Numbered from the stretch's first letter, positions 35,101-42,531 are shown. The stretch is DNA of 64,000 bases from Beroe forskalii (GCA_011033025.1 WFMF01000460.1:1-64000), one strand, 5' to 3'. Notes: a model not told the origin generated them from the sequence alone. Numbers and translations are program-made.

Positions 35101-37427
35101 ACAAGGACAGCACTAGAAGACCTTCTGCGAGGCATAGTGACTGGTCTCCTTGGCAACTGCCTCTTCTCCCCCACAGTCGCTATGGTATTCTGTCGGGACC
35201 TTCTCAACGAAACGTCAGAGCTGGAAAAGCCTTCTGCTGAGCCCGTAGCTCCGGAGAAGTTCAAGAGACCGGACATATACGAGATTCCGGCAGCCCCCAA
35301 ACGGGACGGAGTGAAGCCAAAGAGCGGCCGACTGTCCGATAACTCGCACATGTTGCGTCAGCTGCCCCTGCACCTGCTAAGCACCTTGCTGAAGAGGAAG
35401 CGGGTTAGTGTTGGGGAGCACAGTGGCCTCCTGGACCCCCTAGTGGGATCCCTCACTGCCCTGCTCTCCTCTCCCGCCGTCAAGACACAAGTCCTGGTGG
35501 TGAAGTGCTTCTCTCAGCTGTTCGAACAGAGCGTGCTCCTTCCTTCCCTGTGTCAGGCAGTGCCTCAACTCACCAAGTTCTCATTCGAGATCCTGCGGAA
35601 CAACTCACGGTCCACCAACTCAGGGCACATGTTGGAACTCATCTTCTCCTCCTTCAAGATACTGACAGTAATCCTGCGGGAGTACAAGGACTTCACGCTC
35701 ACCGAACTCCAGACGCAGACCTTGCTGCAGTACATTGCTGATGACATCCACAACCGGAACAGGCAAAGCACGGCCTTCTCCCTGCTCAAGTCCATTCTCT
35801 CCCGGGACCTTGTCCACCCTGACATTCCGGACTTACTCAGCCGGGTGCTGGAGATGAGTATCGTGGGACAGAGTCAGTTCGTCAGGACCCAGGCGAGACA
35901 GGTATACCTCCACTACCTACTTCATTATCCACTGGGTAAGAAGGTCCGTCCCCTCTTCATCGCCCTCACCCAACAACTTGAATACACCCACAAGGACGGG
36001 CGTCTCTCTGCGCTGGAGCTCCTGCACGCGCTCATCTCTAAGCTCCCTGCTGACCTCCTCAAAGAATATTTCCTTGTGTTTTTCCTGTCCCTGTCCCGAC
36101 TGCTGGTGGCTGACGAGGAGGCTGAGTGTAGGCGGGCTGCGGGAGTAACAGTGCAGGACCTGGTGGTGCGGGGTGAGGAAGGGCTGCGGGAGCAGGTGTG
36201 GGGGCTAACCAGCGCCTGGCTGTCTGACCCCAAACCCCGGCACCGCTACTTGGCTGTGCAGCTCATCGACCTGCTGACTGATCACCTGTCCGACAAGAAG
36301 GCAGCTCAGTTCACTGAACAGCTGTGCCGGCTAGTGAGCTCCTACAGCTCCCCATCTGACGACACCCCTGCCACCACGCTGCGAGACCAGCTGGTGTACC
36401 GGAGTGTGGTGACCCTACTGAAGCTCAAGCAGCCCCTCACTCCCCTCCACTCCTCCCTGGAGGCCCTGCTCCTCTACCCTCATCAGTGGGTGAGGCTAGC
36501 CGCTGCTCAGCTCCTAGGACACATCCTCTCCAAGCTAGACCCTGCCTCCTCCTCCTCAGTACTGCCTGCTGACAAGGTAGCAGGGCTGATACAGTGCTGT
36601 CTCAAGCAGCTTCACAGCCCCAACATCCTTCCTGACCACGCCCTGCAGCTCTCTAAAAACCTGGTCTGGTTCACCAGTCTCTGCCTCCGTAACCCAGACA
36701 TCATGCCACCTGCCAACCTCATACACAAACTGGTAGCTTGTGCGAACATTGAGGCTTCTCAAAACCCGGGCTCTGTTGTCAAGAGGGGCATGATTTTGAA
36801 GTGGGTTGGGGCTCTAGCTGCCTCATTACCATCAGAGATTGTACAGCCACATCTTTCAACGCTGGTGGTGCCTATCAATCGAGAACTCAAGTCTAATCCA
36901 GGTGAGAAATTCACATGATTTTTTGTCGACCACTTTTAATACGTTTCCACTTTTCAACTTCATCTCACAGAATATAATAAGTAGTAGTACAAGTTTTAAT
37001 GTGTAACACATCGGAATCGAATCAGGTTCATTGTATCCTGGCAGTGGTAAATGGAGGGGCATTAAATAAAAAATAATAATTTTTAGCCTTATTCGATGTA
37101 CGTTTAAATTGAGAATATTTTTCAAACGTATATTCCTCCTCAGATTCCGTAACGAGTGAAGCGTCTCAAGTTACGAACGAGTTAACCAACGAGGTTCTAA
37201 ACTTGCTGCGGACTAAACTCGGCCACGAGGCTGTGGCAAAAGCTCTTGTGGCTGCTGAGAAACTTTCGGTGGACAAGAAAAGGAAGAGGAAGAGAGAGGA
37301 GGCTCTCTCGGTTATAGCAGCACCTGAATTACAGGCTAAACGGAAGATAAAAGAGAATAAAGTCAAGCGAGAAAAACGAAAAGAAAAGTATAAATCGCTT
37401 AAAGCCAGACAATTCAAGTCATTTTGA
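7965..37427 (+). CDS. UTP20: UTP20, small-subunit processome HEAT-repeat protein (C-terminal two thirds, 13 exons)
   Basis: Component of the nucleolar SSU processome (90S pre-ribosome) needed for early 18S pre-rRNA processing. Exons translate in order to segments I recognise from animal UTP20: a segment with LDCILTYK, FPILLRIMFGKM, MDFFNNITHIQTHRRTRA, a HEAT-rich body, and a C-terminal Lys/Arg tail ending KARQFKSF. Exons: 7965-8153, 8305-8420, 8737-8896, 9143-9218, 9386-11006, 11332-11498, 23884-24041, 28064-28173, 28338-28451, 28680-28782, 34711-34878, 35074-36901, 37144-37427. Every junction is GT-AG and every phase matches. The first ~900 residues of the family (human protein about 2,785 aa) are not in the window, so exons must exist to the left. 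Introns of 12.4, 4.0 and 5.9 kb hold two antisense genes and many transposons. Identification is from memory of the family, not a search. Confidence 0.93.
8305..8420 (+). CDS. UTP20: UTP20 exon
   Basis: Acceptor TTTCAG, donor GTTAGG. It encodes KLALDCILTYKNAVL, a well conserved UTP20 stretch. Phase 0 in, two bases carried out. A decayed copy lies at about 39451-39544 on the other strand. Confidence 0.9.
8737..8896 (+). CDS. UTP20: UTP20 exon
   Basis: Acceptor CTTCCAG, donor GTGAGT. It encodes TVFPILLRIMFGKMG and GVVLRYLE, matching the conserved FPILxRIxxGxM region. It lies just past the end of the inverted duplication, so it has no copy in the right arm. Confidence 0.92.
9143..9218 (+). CDS. 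UTP20: UTP20 exon
   Basis: Acceptor TTTTCAG, donor GTAACA. It encodes ACSQEEVHLFYELTSERFG. Phase 0 in, one base carried out. Confidence 0.88.
9386..11006 (+). CDS. UTP20: UTP20 large exon, HEAT region with acidic insert
   Basis: Acceptor ATTTTCAG, donor GTAGGG. The 540-codon exon covers central HEAT repeats and ends with the family signature around MDFFNNITHIQTHRRTRA. At 10420-10550 it carries a Ser/Gly/Glu-rich insert built from repeats of roughly AGTGGTGAGGA. This looks like an in-frame simple-repeat expansion in a surface loop. The codons are GC-rich compared with the surrounding introns. Confidence 0.93.
11332..11498 (+). CDS. UTP20: UTP20 exon with donor duplicated into a minisatellite
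   Basis: Acceptor CTGCCCAG. It encodes NKYHNTVTEALSALTSL through VKVVGAILA. The donor is CTAGCAG|GTAAAT at 11498/11499, and that donor is repeated about a dozen times in the next 330 bp. One base is carried out, exactly fitting the next exon 12.4 kb away. Confidence 0.92.
11488..11830 (+). repeat. minisatellite derived from a UTP20 splice donor
   Basis: Units of about 25 bp, variants of TTCTAGCAGGTAAATATTC, start at the exon end itself. About twelve further copies of AGCAGGTA(A/G/T)AT follow, many identical to the authentic donor CAG|GTAAAT. Confidence 0.9.
11831..12770. other. UTP20 intron: hairpin MITE and degenerate GGGCT repeats
   Basis: It contains AT-rich unique sequence, then a hairpin-forming block at about 12137-12245 (GGGGGGATGAAGCCC followed by A/C then T/G runs). 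A degenerate stretch at 12480-12650 has the GGGCT repeats seen again at 17.6-18.8 kb. No coding potential is apparent. Confidence 0.6.
13059..14542. mobile_element. DNA transposon with 14-bp inverted ends and 8-bp target duplication
   Basis: The ends are CCCACATCCAGAAA and its reverse complement, flanked by CTGATAAC at 13051-13058 and 14543-14550. The other family-B Helitrons lack this insertion. The interior is a satellite of about 130-170 bp units with the core AATTTTCGCCTGCGGCGG. Near the right end is the palindrome GCGAGCGAAGCGAGC. No transposase ORF is present. The 8-bp TSD fits hAT, P or Merlin-type superfamilies; I cannot choose. Confidence 0.82.
13270..14390. repeat. satellite array with GCCTGCGGCGGGCTGTTGTG core
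   Basis: Repeated blocks each contain an AATTTTCGCCTGCGGCGG core, a GAGGCAGATTCAGATG box and a TAGACACAGCCACAG box. The same array recurs at 52930-53800 inside a different transposon. Confidence 0.85.
15084..16315 (-). mobile_element. Helitron family C, first of a tandem pair
   Basis: The plus strand starts with a hairpin GAGAAAACCCGTTGGGTTTT and ends TATATTAAAGA, so on the minus strand it reads TCTTTAATATAAAGG to a terminal hairpin ending CTCG followed by T. It abuts the 5' end of the family B element directly. Internal ~340-bp subunits beginning TTTAATTGGACGTATA are repeated. Confidence 0.68.
16316..17545 (-). mobile_element. Helitron family C, second tandem copy
   Basis: A near-identical 1.23 kb repeat of 15084-16315 in the same orientation, with the same hairpin start and TATATTAAAGA end. 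The outer 5' terminus is followed by T on the plus strand (A on the element strand), as expected for insertion between A and T. Confidence 0.7.
17560..18800. repeat. minisatellites with GGGCT motifs, interrupted by a GC-rich MITE
   Basis: Copies of a ~103-bp unit (GGGCTATACCGCATATGG ... CCCCCAAACACGGGATCCA) lie at 17634-17838 and 18215-18320. A 20-bp unit, GGGCTCTCCCGTACTAACTC, is repeated at about 18450-18790. The open frames through these arrays are repeat artefacts. Confidence 0.85.
17848..18192. mobile_element. MITE with GGCCCCCCCTA-type inverted ends
   Basis: Both ends carry inverted G/C-run boxes flanking TAGTTTTCAAAAGGCCCCC, around an AT-rich centre. GGCATG occurs on both sides and may be a target duplication. 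It interrupts the 103-bp repeat array. Confidence 0.6.
18801..19927. other. intronic DNA with possible LINE tail and hairpin MITE
   Basis: It begins with degenerate TGGCTGAC-type sequence. CCTGAAGATGTCGTAGAAC at about 19408 resembles sequence just after the ORF of many LINEs. A long A/C then T/G hairpin at 19650-19785 ends GGGCTTCATCCCCCCC, the mirror of the block at 12137. No gene is seen. Confidence 0.45.
19928..21715 (-). CDS. secreted protein: hydrophobic/coiled-coil N-terminus plus two VMO-I-like beta-prism cassettes
   Basis: 595 aa, a single open exon antisense inside a UTP20 intron. A signal peptide is at about residues 8-30; Met8 is an equally good start. Residues 33-86 are Gly/Ala-rich with regular cysteines and could be membrane-active. 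Residues 96-150 are a charged helix, probably a coiled coil. Six repeats follow, with RE(Q/E)(G/S)xxG(I/L)(I/V)(N/E) at residues 314, 364, 413, 477, 527 and 577, each with paired Cys. They form two groups of three (285-427 and 447-590). Three such repeats make the beta-prism of vitelline membrane outer layer protein I, so two prism domains are likely. Function is unknown; extracellular glycan binding or defence is inference. Confidence 0.85.
   Translation of the reverse strand: MYSQKARMKKSECLIWLVVLSVLVAKPVDASCETATSTVSATCAAGGAIAGGIGGVTCAATFGVGCVVAIAGSAVGAACNSIADNIDCSSGDPDPSNADIMAKLDDIVDFLEDIEDAVNEVYEEVQVGFFEARYNEYINKIRSAASRYDIDVLQKSSHPDHPGLIEDTEWARDWASDVLGDGDYNCRGALDVLDEMVTGATSVTGRQTPSVYAVAYDQGLCSLQLYDLISSLIVQGSTLTFSAMEIRGEGMHEADKTQLQERLVTNNETFVRECSKPIPNGNEHWASWSNANHRGHTIKRLCPTDQHTTALQWREQGGRGLVEVKMDCGDYHVDFTANPNGADNEKIDCEDTGKLNGFSGIRGREQSKRGIINILMFCYGSGSRKVSNGNYNGNWNSASLCNDNSVVTGLEVREQGGYGIINFRARCHQLVPSKIPVSPPVTDRTWTWTSWSNGNFRGHTIQKICPENHAVEGLQWREQSRRGLIEVYMDCGFGDEIPFTRNENGARNPKRTCTTEDHYGFNIVAGREQSGYGIINVDMQCHNSTEYMSSNGNGRGHWNVAFHCPDGFVVSGLELREEGGHGIINYRQHCTQWHF
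21716..22079. promoter_or_regulatory. upstream region of the VMO-I-like gene
   Basis: About 360 bp between the start codon (minus strand) and an inverted-repeat block. I see no clear TATA box or conserved site. Confidence 0.3.
22080..22505. repeat. imperfect foldback repeat upstream of the VMO-I-like gene
   Basis: About 160 bp from 22083 (core GGCTAGATTGGTTGG) recurs inverted at 22325-22505 (CCAACCAATCTAGCC), with a short centre. The inner part AGTTGAGTAGGCCTTTCAT recurs inverted at about 22750. It is a MITE or foldback element with diverged arms. Confidence 0.7.
22510..23883. other. UTP20 intron, no gene seen
   Basis: AT-rich unique sequence. At 23690-23720 a short stretch (GCAACTTCTGCCCTCGAGTA) resembles the start of the next UTP20 exon (GCAACTTCCC ... 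TGCCCTCGAGTA) and may be a partial local duplication. Confidence 0.5.
23884..24041 (+). CDS. UTP20: UTP20 exon
   Basis: Acceptor CTTCCCAG, donor GTACTG. It encodes ITSEILPQLLKLLTKES and YEQDQVSLQ. Its two-base entry phase matches the one-base exit of the exon ending at 11498. Confidence 0.92.
24611..24616 (-). promoter_or_regulatory. poly(A) signal of the carboxylesterase gene
   Basis: TTTATT on the plus strand reads AATAAA in the gene's direction, about 50 bp after the stop codon. Confidence 0.5.
24664..26517 (-). CDS. secreted type-B carboxylesterase (cholinesterase-like family)
   Basis: 617 aa, one open exon, antisense in the UTP20 intron 24042-28063. The alpha/beta-hydrolase features are complete. 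The nucleophile elbow is GESSGG with Ser240, the oxyanion loop is HGGS at 128-131, EDCLKLSV (103-110) matches the conserved EDCLxLxV box, the catalytic acid is probably Glu371 (AQETG), and the catalytic His is 499 (FHGWD). A hydrophobic N-terminus (about 5-18) suggests secretion. There are two low-complexity inserts: Asn/His-rich residues about 181-203, and a repeated MGNxDIG-type stretch near 565-590. No C-terminal transmembrane segment is seen, which argues against a neuroligin. Substrate cannot be inferred. Confidence 0.92.
   Translation of the reverse strand: MRNKLGWLSGLIYPLIAGYEDTDVSVQIQSGQITGTRSPTVHGPISEFHRIPYATPPLSHLRWTHSTLPSQPWGGALDARPGPCVMCVQAWDGKTPGEVSGTEDCLKLSVRTPDTQPARPLPVLVWIHGGSLKTGHSEQKGYAPDNDFTAELQVVTVNINYRLDVLGFLSSPDIWDSEDTGNHDNHPSNHSNNPDNHNHHTPTNRGNFGIGDAITALRWVRDNISSFGGDPDSVTLLGESSGGTIILGLLASEQADGLFHRAISLSAPPVWEATPEVTASRRAGFAERLGCLGAEPRRECLKSAPVLDLVRNVDQQRGWGFYDFPYSDGERGESMDYSVIDEEIVKCSPFELGHKRRKQKVKVIISNTAQETGANSVDFGLNIVKTWQDARNLLTEKVANLADQRPDLNFNVPTLTEALLQKYNYYGQESEDWWPQLFYDTLTTDVRTTCLNNDLVSELNKSPEIDAYRLYISQRADGVIRCTGDGVSDDTHVQCSSFHGWDTEALFNFGYYGPRMEARVIADQAKFKVTLRQLVADFCHGRDIPGWSPQTTLIIGNGSSGRADDITTDMGNTAMGNADIGSADIGNVETIISREPPQCSECQVLRELGLLHFGWKN
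26518..27174. repeat. upstream region of the esterase with a ~110-bp tandem duplication
   Basis: Two copies, about 26647-26753 and 26758-26868, share CTTAGCTCAACAGATGAGTG and GGAGATAAACAAATGAAT. The duplication lies 130-350 bp upstream of the start codon (minus strand), so it could include promoter elements. The rest is AT-rich with no gene. Confidence 0.75.
27175..28066 (+). repeat. 29-bp minisatellite derived from a UTP20 splice acceptor
   Basis: Roughly thirty copies of a 29-bp unit with core CTGCTCGGCAGGCCCCTATT. The last copy runs into the authentic exon start CTGCTCTGCAG|GCCCCTAT at 28063/28064, so each unit contains a CAG|GCCCCTAT pseudo-acceptor. Confidence 0.93.
28064..28173 (+). 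CDS. UTP20: UTP20 exon at the end of the acceptor minisatellite
   Basis: It encodes APIAVAVVNLIMQLPEEE and VLLRVCNTLRSR, matching the UTP20 segment before the conserved REVRD-type helix. Phase 0 in, two bases out, donor GTTATT. Confidence 0.92.
28338..28451 (+). CDS. UTP20: UTP20 exon
   Basis: Acceptor TGTCCAG, donor GTAAAA. It encodes SMEVRDVARQTLSTISQSLG and YIVSELRSALAKG. Phases match both neighbours. Confidence 0.93.
28680..28782 (+). CDS. UTP20: UTP20 exon
   Basis: Acceptor GTGCCTAG, donor GTGATC. It encodes YQLHVLSHTIHHLLLHL and ends in LTLLVE at phase 0. A minisatellite starts right at the donor. Confidence 0.92.
28783..29070 (+). repeat. degenerate TTGTCACTTGTCATGG minisatellite at a splice donor
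   Basis: Variants of GTTGTCACTTGTCGTGG and TGATCTGTTGT repeat from the donor (GTGATCTGTTGT) for about 200 bp. This is the third UTP20 exon border fused to a tandem repeat. Confidence 0.7.
29071..29590. other. intronic unique or unclassified repeat sequence
   Basis: No ORF of note. TAGTACTATA near 29085 and its relative near 29605 may mark the ends of an old element. Confidence 0.35.
29592..29789. mobile_element. short hairpin MITE
   Basis: The ends CTACTATAGTACTTTAGAGG and CCTCTAAAGTACATGTAGTA are inverted. Inside is a perfect 14-bp stem with a 4-base loop (29717-29748, ATATAGAGCCCTGC/loop/complement). The Mutator-like element inserted into its right end. Confidence 0.6.
30699..31227 (+). 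pseudogene. internally deleted FLYWCH-type MULE transposase
   Basis: The first frame (30699-30900) shows a FLYWCH zinc finger (YESHRYSLNKR, SYWTCVIKGC). A second frame (about 30900-31227) gives the MULE C-terminus (NIAEGWHRGFHSLMG, MWKFLDVLRKEK). The DDE catalytic core between them is missing and the frame changes, so it cannot act alone. Confidence 0.8.
31315..32099 (-). mobile_element. non-autonomous Helitron, family B
   Basis: On the minus strand it starts TCTTAATAATAAAG after an A and ends in a CCCAACGGG-type hairpin plus CTAG before a T. This is exact A|T insertion with no target duplication. It lies inside the Mutator-like element. Confidence 0.78.
32319..33627. mobile_element. TTAA-flanked MITE (middle of the nest)
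   Basis: AGGGATGGTA-type inverted ends lie directly inside TTAA at 32315-32318 and 33628-33631, as for piggyBac or Kolobok-type elements. It contains the TA-flanked element 32525-33303. Confidence 0.75.
32525..33303. mobile_element. TA-flanked MITE, CCTTAGTGGTAGAAATTA family (inner nest)
   Basis: Inverted ends CCTTAGTGGTAGAAATTATG with TA on both sides. A second family member is at 40793-42288. The interior contains repeated CATAATTAGTACGCATCATA words. Confidence 0.78.
34711..34878 (+). CDS. UTP20: UTP20 exon
   Basis: Acceptor CAATACCCAG, donor GTAAGC. It begins ISVDGMVGRTAADRDRDDKK. The start at 34711, not 34718, keeps phase 0 and avoids a stop. Only 28 bp separate it from the Mutator-like element. 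Confidence 0.9.
35074..36901 (+). CDS. UTP20: UTP20 large exon, C-terminal HEAT repeats
   Basis: Acceptor CCTTTCAG, donor GTGAGA. The 609-codon exon contains RQSTAFSLLKSILSRDLVHP and ARQVYLHYLLHYPLGKKVRP, the best conserved UTP20 C-terminal segments, then further helical repeats. It is strongly GC-rich in codon use (CTG, CTC, AAG). Confidence 0.95.
37144..37427 (+). CDS. UTP20: UTP20 terminal exon
   Basis: Acceptor CTCCTCAG. It encodes ELTNEVLNLLRTKLG and a basic tail with KKRKRKREEAL, the usual Lys-rich, probably nucleolar-targeting end of UTP20. The stop is TGA at 37425-37427. Confidence 0.95.
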
Positions 37428-37454
37428 GAATTGTTTTGGTCACAACTTATAGTA

Positions 37455-37897
37455 AGGGGCCATCCAGAAATGAGCTCATCACTTGGGTATGTTTTGGAAA
37501 TGATGAGGTAGTGATGAGTCATGAGTTAGTATGTATGTATGTTTGCAAAATAATGAGCTCATCACATAGAGCCGAAATTTTTACATCAACCACTTGTTGT
37601 AAAATTGGACCATTCCGGTACACTAAATCCCGGCTAGAAGAAGACCATTTAATTCAAAATTAACAACATCTATAAAGTATAAGTTGGATGATATAATTTA
37701 AATTGCAGTAGTGAGTAGTGACGTCACTTCAGCCTTTCATATTGAATTAGCGACGTAACATAAATCTTGAAGTTGAAATGATGAAATGAGGTTGGGCTAT
37801 GGATTTATCTTTCCCAAATGATGGAGAGTAACGAGGTAGTATATATGTATGTTCAAAAAAGGCCGATTTTTGATGAGCTCATTTCTGGATGGCCCCT
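37455..37897. mobile_element. TA-flanked MITE just past the UTP20 stop
   Basis: Inverted ends AGGGGCCATCCAGAAATGAG with TA at 37453-37454 and 37898-37899. At 443 bp with no ORF, it is mariner-like by its TSD. It starts about 27 bp after the stop codon and so would form UTP20 3' UTR unless polyadenylation is earlier. Confidence 0.82.
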
Positions 37898-39267
37898 TAG
37901 TTACAATGCAGAATTTACAATGCATTTTTATTCGTTTTATAGGAATCAAGGAACTTTTCATAAAATTATGACTTCGCAGAACTAATACTATTACTAGTAA
38001 TACTAGATTAGTATATTAAGATGATAGATAGGGACATCGATTTTACAAAATAAATAATTCATAGGTTTTATTGCTGTTAGTTTAACAATTAACATGGCTC
38101 AACATTGGAATATTGGATAAGTTTGAAAAGTAAAACCTTTCGAAATTTCAAGATATTTCCTTCTTAAATGAGCACTTTTAATTCAAATTTAATAGTAGCA
38201 TTATATTGTTGCATGTGGTATTCATATTGTTGCATGTGGTACTGCACTGCCGCACTGGTAGTGGTAAATTATTATTCTAATATTTTATTTTTTACTTTAA
38301 GAATCCTCTCTATTAAATAAAAACTCCCGTCTCCCATATGTATCGATGCATACATAAATTCAATGAATGAAATTGGAAAGTAAATTACCCACACTGTAAA
38401 AATAAAATGCACGTCTTCAAGTCACCTATGCGGGCTTAACCAGCGCCCGGCAAAAGTGTCATACGAAGTAGCACATATCACCAATGGCGCCATTGGTGCC
38501 AATGGTGATTGCTGAAATGGCACCAATGGTGCACCCTATATGAATATCCACTCGCGTGCGCTTTTTGAAGACATTTTAGGTAGCGGGCGCGCGCGGCCCG
38601 GTAAAATATCTGCACGCTAAATTTGATATACCCACCGGATATAGCCCGGCCCGCGAAGCTAAATGTGTACTAGCTGGGATATAGCACGGAGCTCGCTACC
38701 TCCAAAAGAACTGGTTCAAAGCATTTTGCATGATGTCCTATGTTGTAGACATATCGAGAAAGAATGCTGATACTCTCCACTAATTATGCACCATGATTGT
38801 TGCAGCAATAAGTTAGCTAGCTTCTGAGTTCGAAACCTATCTAAGTAACAACGATCATTTCAAAAGCACGGCACAACAGTTGCGAGGACAAGATGAAGAA
38901 AAGGACCATGTAAGGAATTAAATGTACCAAAGCACAACTGATATTGAATTTAGGTACACTGTAACAATGTGAAGTAGAAATCCACATCTTCTAGTGTATA
39001 ATTACTATTACAATGCTGTATCAATGCACATTGCACAATTACAGTTATACAGTATCTACAGCAAATGTACAAACTGAACATCAAAGCACTAAATAACAGC
39101 CATGAAATGGGTATTGCAACCGCGGGAATGTGAACTGGTGCAATAAGAACATCACACTTGTCACGTGGCGCGTGTAGGAACTGCATCTGTAATGTATGTA
39201 GCGTCACGTGACACGCGCATGTGACCATTCGGCGGCACTTTCCCATGGGACCGTCGCGCTCACCTCT
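37898..39267. other. intergenic between UTP20 and the right arm
   Basis: AT-rich sequence with AATAAA words near 38049 and 38315, a perfect 20-bp palindrome at 38479-38498, and a GC-richer patch at 38560-38700. A 98-codon minus-strand frame at 38950-39246 lacks features supporting a gene. Confidence 0.5.
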
Positions 39268-39450
39268 GCTGGTTACTTAATACTTATATTCTTAAATTAA
39301 ATATTTTTTTTTTTAAAATAATTTAAAAGGATGATGGTTGGTATACCTTCAAAGGGAAAATTTTAAAAAATTGAACTTTGCATTGAGGCTAAGGGTCCCT
39401 TTTAAGACTACAAAATTTCTTTTTAGTATAAACCTGTAATCCCCCTAACC

Positions 39451-39544
39451 CTGTTGGCCCCAAAAAGTAACATCCCCAACAAGGGTTCTTTTTTAGTGTG
39501 ATAGAAAGCATTCTTTAGGTCGGGGATGCAGTTAGCGCCAGTTT
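39451..39544 (-). pseudogene. UTP20: decayed copy of UTP20 exon 8305-8420
   Basis: The reverse complement keeps TTTCAG|AAACTGGCGCTA and TTGTTGGGGATGTTAC but has several small deletions and lacks the exon's last bases, breaking the frame. Confidence 0.8.
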
Positions 39545-39639
39545 CTGAAATGAATCGATGTTTCGGATAAATGGGGGAATCAAAATGGGGCCTGAAGGTG
39601 TGGTTATGATTTTTATTTTTTTTGAACTGATATGAAAAC

Positions 39640-39815
39640 CCAACAAAGAATATCAGTTTGCTCAAGTTTCCAGTTCGGGGTGGAGGTTTTGCCCTGTAAA
39701 GACACGGGGTTGTGAAGTGGCCGGGAGTTTAATACCCCGCAACTCATTGTTAGGGCCCCTTCTTTGGAACTTTCAGATACAGGTAGGTACTGGTATGGGT
39801 AGGTAACTGTTTAGA
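39640..39815 (-). pseudogene. UTP20: decayed copy of UTP20 exon 7965-8153
   Basis: The reverse complement keeps AAACAGTTACCTACC, AACAATGAGTTGCGGG and CCCGTGTCTTTACA. Long gaps and extra homopolymer bases destroy the frame. Confidence 0.75.
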
Positions 39816-40792
39816 ACAACAAAGCTAAAAAGGGGGGAAAAAAAATCATCAAAAAATTTCGAGATTTTCTAGCTTAACTTTTGGAGTGCTGAACGAGGTA
39901 TCCTTTTTTGGGAAAAATCTTGCATCTTGTATCCATACATGTCATATGATCCCCAAAAAATTAAACATTTAAAGATGTTTATTCACATTGGTAATAGTTT
40001 GGTTTTAAAGAGGGCTTTGCGTCCTTTCAGTTTGAAAAAAGTCTTTGGGAATTTATAATCCAAAAGGTCAAATTTTTTAGCAGGGCTGGAATGGGTTGTT
40101 TTAAAAAAGGCGGGTAAATTTTTGACAGAGCTAATATGAAATCTGCACACCACCTTTAATATGCGCGCGTTTTATAATGCAAACGTTCTTTCCATGATCT
40201 AAAAGCCGCGCGTGTTACGCCGACAAAATCCAATAGTTTCTTAACCTTCTCCATCCCTCACTCCTTGCTGGGGATCCATTTGGACCAACGAGGGAGCAGA
40301 GATCAGGTAGACAGTGGGTGTACTGATTATTCAAAACTGCTAAGGCACCATAGATCATGGGCTCAAAATGAATCATGGTTAGTTCACTAAAATCTTATAT
40401 TACGAGCGGGGGATACCCAGTGAGTTGAGGTGCCTGAACCTATGCCCACTTACTCGTGGTGGTCGTGTTCCAAAGACTAAAATGCAGTTACTCATTTGCA
40501 GTTATTCATAGGGAACTCTTGGGAAAGGTGGTGTCCCAAGGTCATGAATATCACTTACTCATTTGTGAGAAAGTGCAGCAAAAACCGCAGTTTATGTAGC
40601 CTTGTCGGATGTAAATATAGGTATTTCAAAGCATTTCGATGTGGTATTAGATTGTTTCTCAAAATTGAAGTCACAACTTATTATAGAACTATATCTAGCC
40701 AGTTCATTTAAATATAATTGATTACACGATTACACCATATCAACATATCATACATACACGATTTAAATGTTAAAATGATCTGTTTTAAACTA

Positions 40793-42288
40793 CCTTAGTG
40801 GTAGAAATTAAGATGTGTATTTATTAAGGACGTACTAATTAAGAAGTATACTAATTAAGGCAGTAAAATTTCTATAAAAATCAGGCAATTCTAGGACTAA
40901 ATTTCACGTTGTTTCACCAATTTTCAACCAACAAGAATTGCGCCTGCCGGCACATTTCTTGTCCATTGTTCCCGTATGCAGGCGCTTAAATTCCCTCCCC
41001 CAGCTAGATCGACGAAAATGCGTAACGCGAACGAGTGATTGTATCACTGAGAGCAGTGTGCCAGTGTGAGTGTTTGGTTCAGAGCTCAGTAGTTCATGGA
41101 AAAGCCGCTTAATTTTCTCGGAGCTACAAGCTGGAGTGCGCGGCGCAAACGCTGGGTCCTCTGCTGGAACAGAATAGTTAGAGGGAAAAAATTTTTGTGG
41201 AAAACTTTTCAATATTTATCATGATCTTCGCTTTGATTGTTAATTAACAACTCTTGGAAGCTGTACATAATTATTTTAAACTGAAAATGTATTCCGAGTG
41301 GCGTGCGTGACTCGAACAGCGCCGCGCACAAACTTATACCAACAATCACACTCCTGCAAGCGTTTGAATGCGCAAATGTAAGAGTTGCTAGGAGACTGGA
41401 CTGCATGACGAATTTACACCACTTTATGACGAATTTACGCCACTTTTATGACGAATTTACGCCACTTTTATGACGAATTTACGCCACTTTTATGACGAAT
41501 TTACGCCACTTTATGACGAATTTACGCCACTCCCATTTCCGGGCACTTTTCAGAAATTACAGTAGTTGTATTGCAAACCTCGACCTGATATACACATATC
41601 CTATTTCTAACCTTCCCAGACCACGATCTCTGCCAACCCTCTCATTGGCCTTTTTGTATTCACAAAAAGGCCAATAGGGAGGGAAAAATACCGATGTGAA
41701 AACAAGATAAGGGCAGATTTTTCCCATTGAATTCAATTTATTTGGGATCTATGAAATATAGACAAAAGTAATGCTAGGCGTTCTAGAGAAACAGATTAGC
41801 AAACGGGTCAATGAGTCAACACCATGTTCTTTGCAATGTTTCACTGCCTCCGTTTGATGAAAGATTGGCCGATGATTCCGCTGAAAGGCCTTGTTTTCTG
41901 ATGAAAAATCGAAGAAGATATCGAAGATGGTTCTATTGGGCTTGAGGTGGAAGATATAGAAGATGTGCAGGAAGACGAAGAAGCTGAAGAAATGCCTATA
42001 ATTTTTATCGAGTGATAATTGTTTATCATATGAAATTTGATTTTGTCTGCACTGATGCTTTCGCTGAAAAATTCTGAACCTGTATTGAGAGAAAATAGAA
42101 TGCCTTAATATAATTGTAGTGAAAGAAAAGATGTACCTACAAATCTTTACTTTAACAAAATTTTCTAAAATTTTGGTATTGTACAAATTACGGTAGGTAG
42201 AAATTAAGATTTGTAGGAATTTGACTTTTTAAGGAAAATTGCTTACTCCCTTTAAATAGTACACTTCTTAATTTTCCCCCACAAAGGG
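40793..42288. mobile_element. TA-flanked MITE with a nested family E copy
   Basis: The left end CCTTAGTGGTAGAAATTAAG follows TA (40791-40792). The right end (CTTCTTAATTTTCCCCCACA...) is a damaged inverted copy before TA (42289-42290). It is absent from the left arm at about 6965. It contains family E (40931-41689) and a 20-bp ATGACGAATTTACGCCACTT array at 41405-41530. Confidence 0.68.
40931..41689 (-). mobile_element. family E repeat (minus orientation)
   Basis: Starts ACAAGAATTGCGCCTGCCGG and ends with the GGCCTTTTTGT...AAAAAGGCC hairpin and GGGAGGGAAAAA. Confidence 0.7.
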
Positions 42289-42531
42289 TAATTGTTCTCT
42301 GATTGGGGGAACTTTTTAAATTGATAATAATATTAGGGTATACTTTTACAGAATGAACAGGAAAACCAATTTTTAAAATTCAAAACCCTGGGGTGGGAAA
42401 CATTTTTTAAATTTATGTTTTTTTACCAGTAAGGGGGTATATCATCTCAGTCAATCACTGAAACTGTTGATGACACCACAAAAAGCAAAGCCCCCCTACC
42501 CAATCTTGTTTTTTCCTTGTCAGACGATGTC

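Noticed and set aside
38950..39246. 98-codon minus-strand frame next to the arm boundary
   Set aside because: No recognisable domain, homologue or splice context; AT-rich intergenic DNA.
41749..42186. 145-codon minus-strand frame
   Set aside because: Lies within a MITE, low-complexity Phe/Ser/Ile-rich, no family resemblance.
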